NCBI GenBank assembly: GCA_030620125.1
Contig: JAUXFI010000022.1
Location: 1-15,296 of the forward strand
Source: Anaerolineae bacterium
GTDB taxonomy: Bacteria; Chloroflexota; Anaerolineae; B4-G1
Direction: 5' to 3'
Length of the DNA stretch: 15,296 nucleotides
The notes below the pieces were generated by a model, which saw only the letters and a program-made list of their open reading frames with translations, did no database searches and was not told the DNA's origin. This document shows positions 15,078 to 15,296 of the stretch, one piece after another (within the stretch, counting starts at the first letter, position 1; every line of letters begins with the position of its first letter). The translations under genes and the position numbers were made by a program.

Positions 15078-15296
15078 TTGCCGCAGCGGATGGGAGCGGA
15101 TAAGCGGATAAGCCCATCCCTATCCGCTTATTTGCTGTTCATCCATTGCCGCAGCGGATAGGAGCGGATAAGCAGATGAGTCCATCCCTATCCGCTTATT
15201 TGCTGTCCATCCGTTGCCGCAGCAGATGGGAGCGGATAAGCGGATGCGTCCATCCCTATCCGCCTATTTGCTATTCATCCATTGCCGCAGCGGATA
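15078..15296. repeat. 68-bp tandem repeat array, three full units plus a partial, continuing past the window
   Basis: Units start at 15078, 15146, 15214 and 15282 with exact 68-bp spacing and only a few differences each; the fourth is cut by the window edge. In each unit, AGCGGATAAGCGGAT (unit bases 18-32) can pair with ATCCGCTTATTTGCT (45-59), with two G-T wobbles. GGATG and CATCC add an outer 5-bp stem. The array is thus a row of hairpins. There are no unique spacers, so it is not CRISPR. Confidence 0.92.

Noticed and set aside
15055..15117. 21-residue N-terminal extension of the GxxExxY protein
   Set aside because: It is read from tandem-repeat DNA, while the ATG at 15054 has a good AGGAGA ribosome site.
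15078..15296. CRISPR array
   Set aside because: The 68-bp units are directly contiguous, with variation spread along the unit and no unique spacers; no cas genes are present.

Overview
The window looks like a chromosomal piece of a Chloroflexota bacterium, probably near Anaerolineae or Caldilineae. This is an inference from style and not a database result. The signs are high GC, surface proteins with long Pro/Thr linkers before a membrane segment or beta domain, a beta-sandwich accessory domain of the type common in Anaerolineae membrane proteins, PH-SHOCT proteins, FHA/Ser-Thr-kinase pairs, and intergenic DNA made of iterated short words. No rRNA, tRNA or CRISPR array was seen.

Left part (1-4.5 kb): a truncated FHA plus winged-helix regulator (minus strand) diverges from a membrane-anchored Ser/Thr kinase (plus strand), with a near-consensus promoter between them. 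Convergent to the kinase is a large secreted or membrane-anchored GH3-like protein whose usual acid/base Asp-His dyad appears to be missing.

Middle (4.5-9.6 kb): mostly housekeeping genes. A minus-strand pair encodes purine nucleoside phosphorylase followed by a membrane protein with an extracellular beta domain, and ends in a strong terminator. Upstream is a second minus-strand pair, a Xer-type tyrosine recombinase then a PH-SHOCT membrane protein, also ending in a terminator. On the plus strand nagA overlaps a gene for an HPr-like phosphocarrier.

Right part (9.6-15.3 kb): four minus-strand genes with a genome-conflict flavour. In transcription order they are a GxxExxY (PD-(D/E)XK-like) protein set between families of 68-bp hairpin-forming tandem repeats, a dual-OB-domain protein, a RecQ-family helicase with an N-terminal TPR-like region and a displaced zinc motif, and a cGAS/DncV-like nucleotidyltransferase that seems to have lost two of its three metal-binding acidic residues. 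Between helicase and nucleotidyltransferase lies a 313-bp gene-free stretch with a 99-bp element bounded by perfect 15-bp inverted repeats and a second, longer imperfect palindrome. This right-hand cluster is the best candidate for an undescribed system. That the genes act together is inference from order and strand only.
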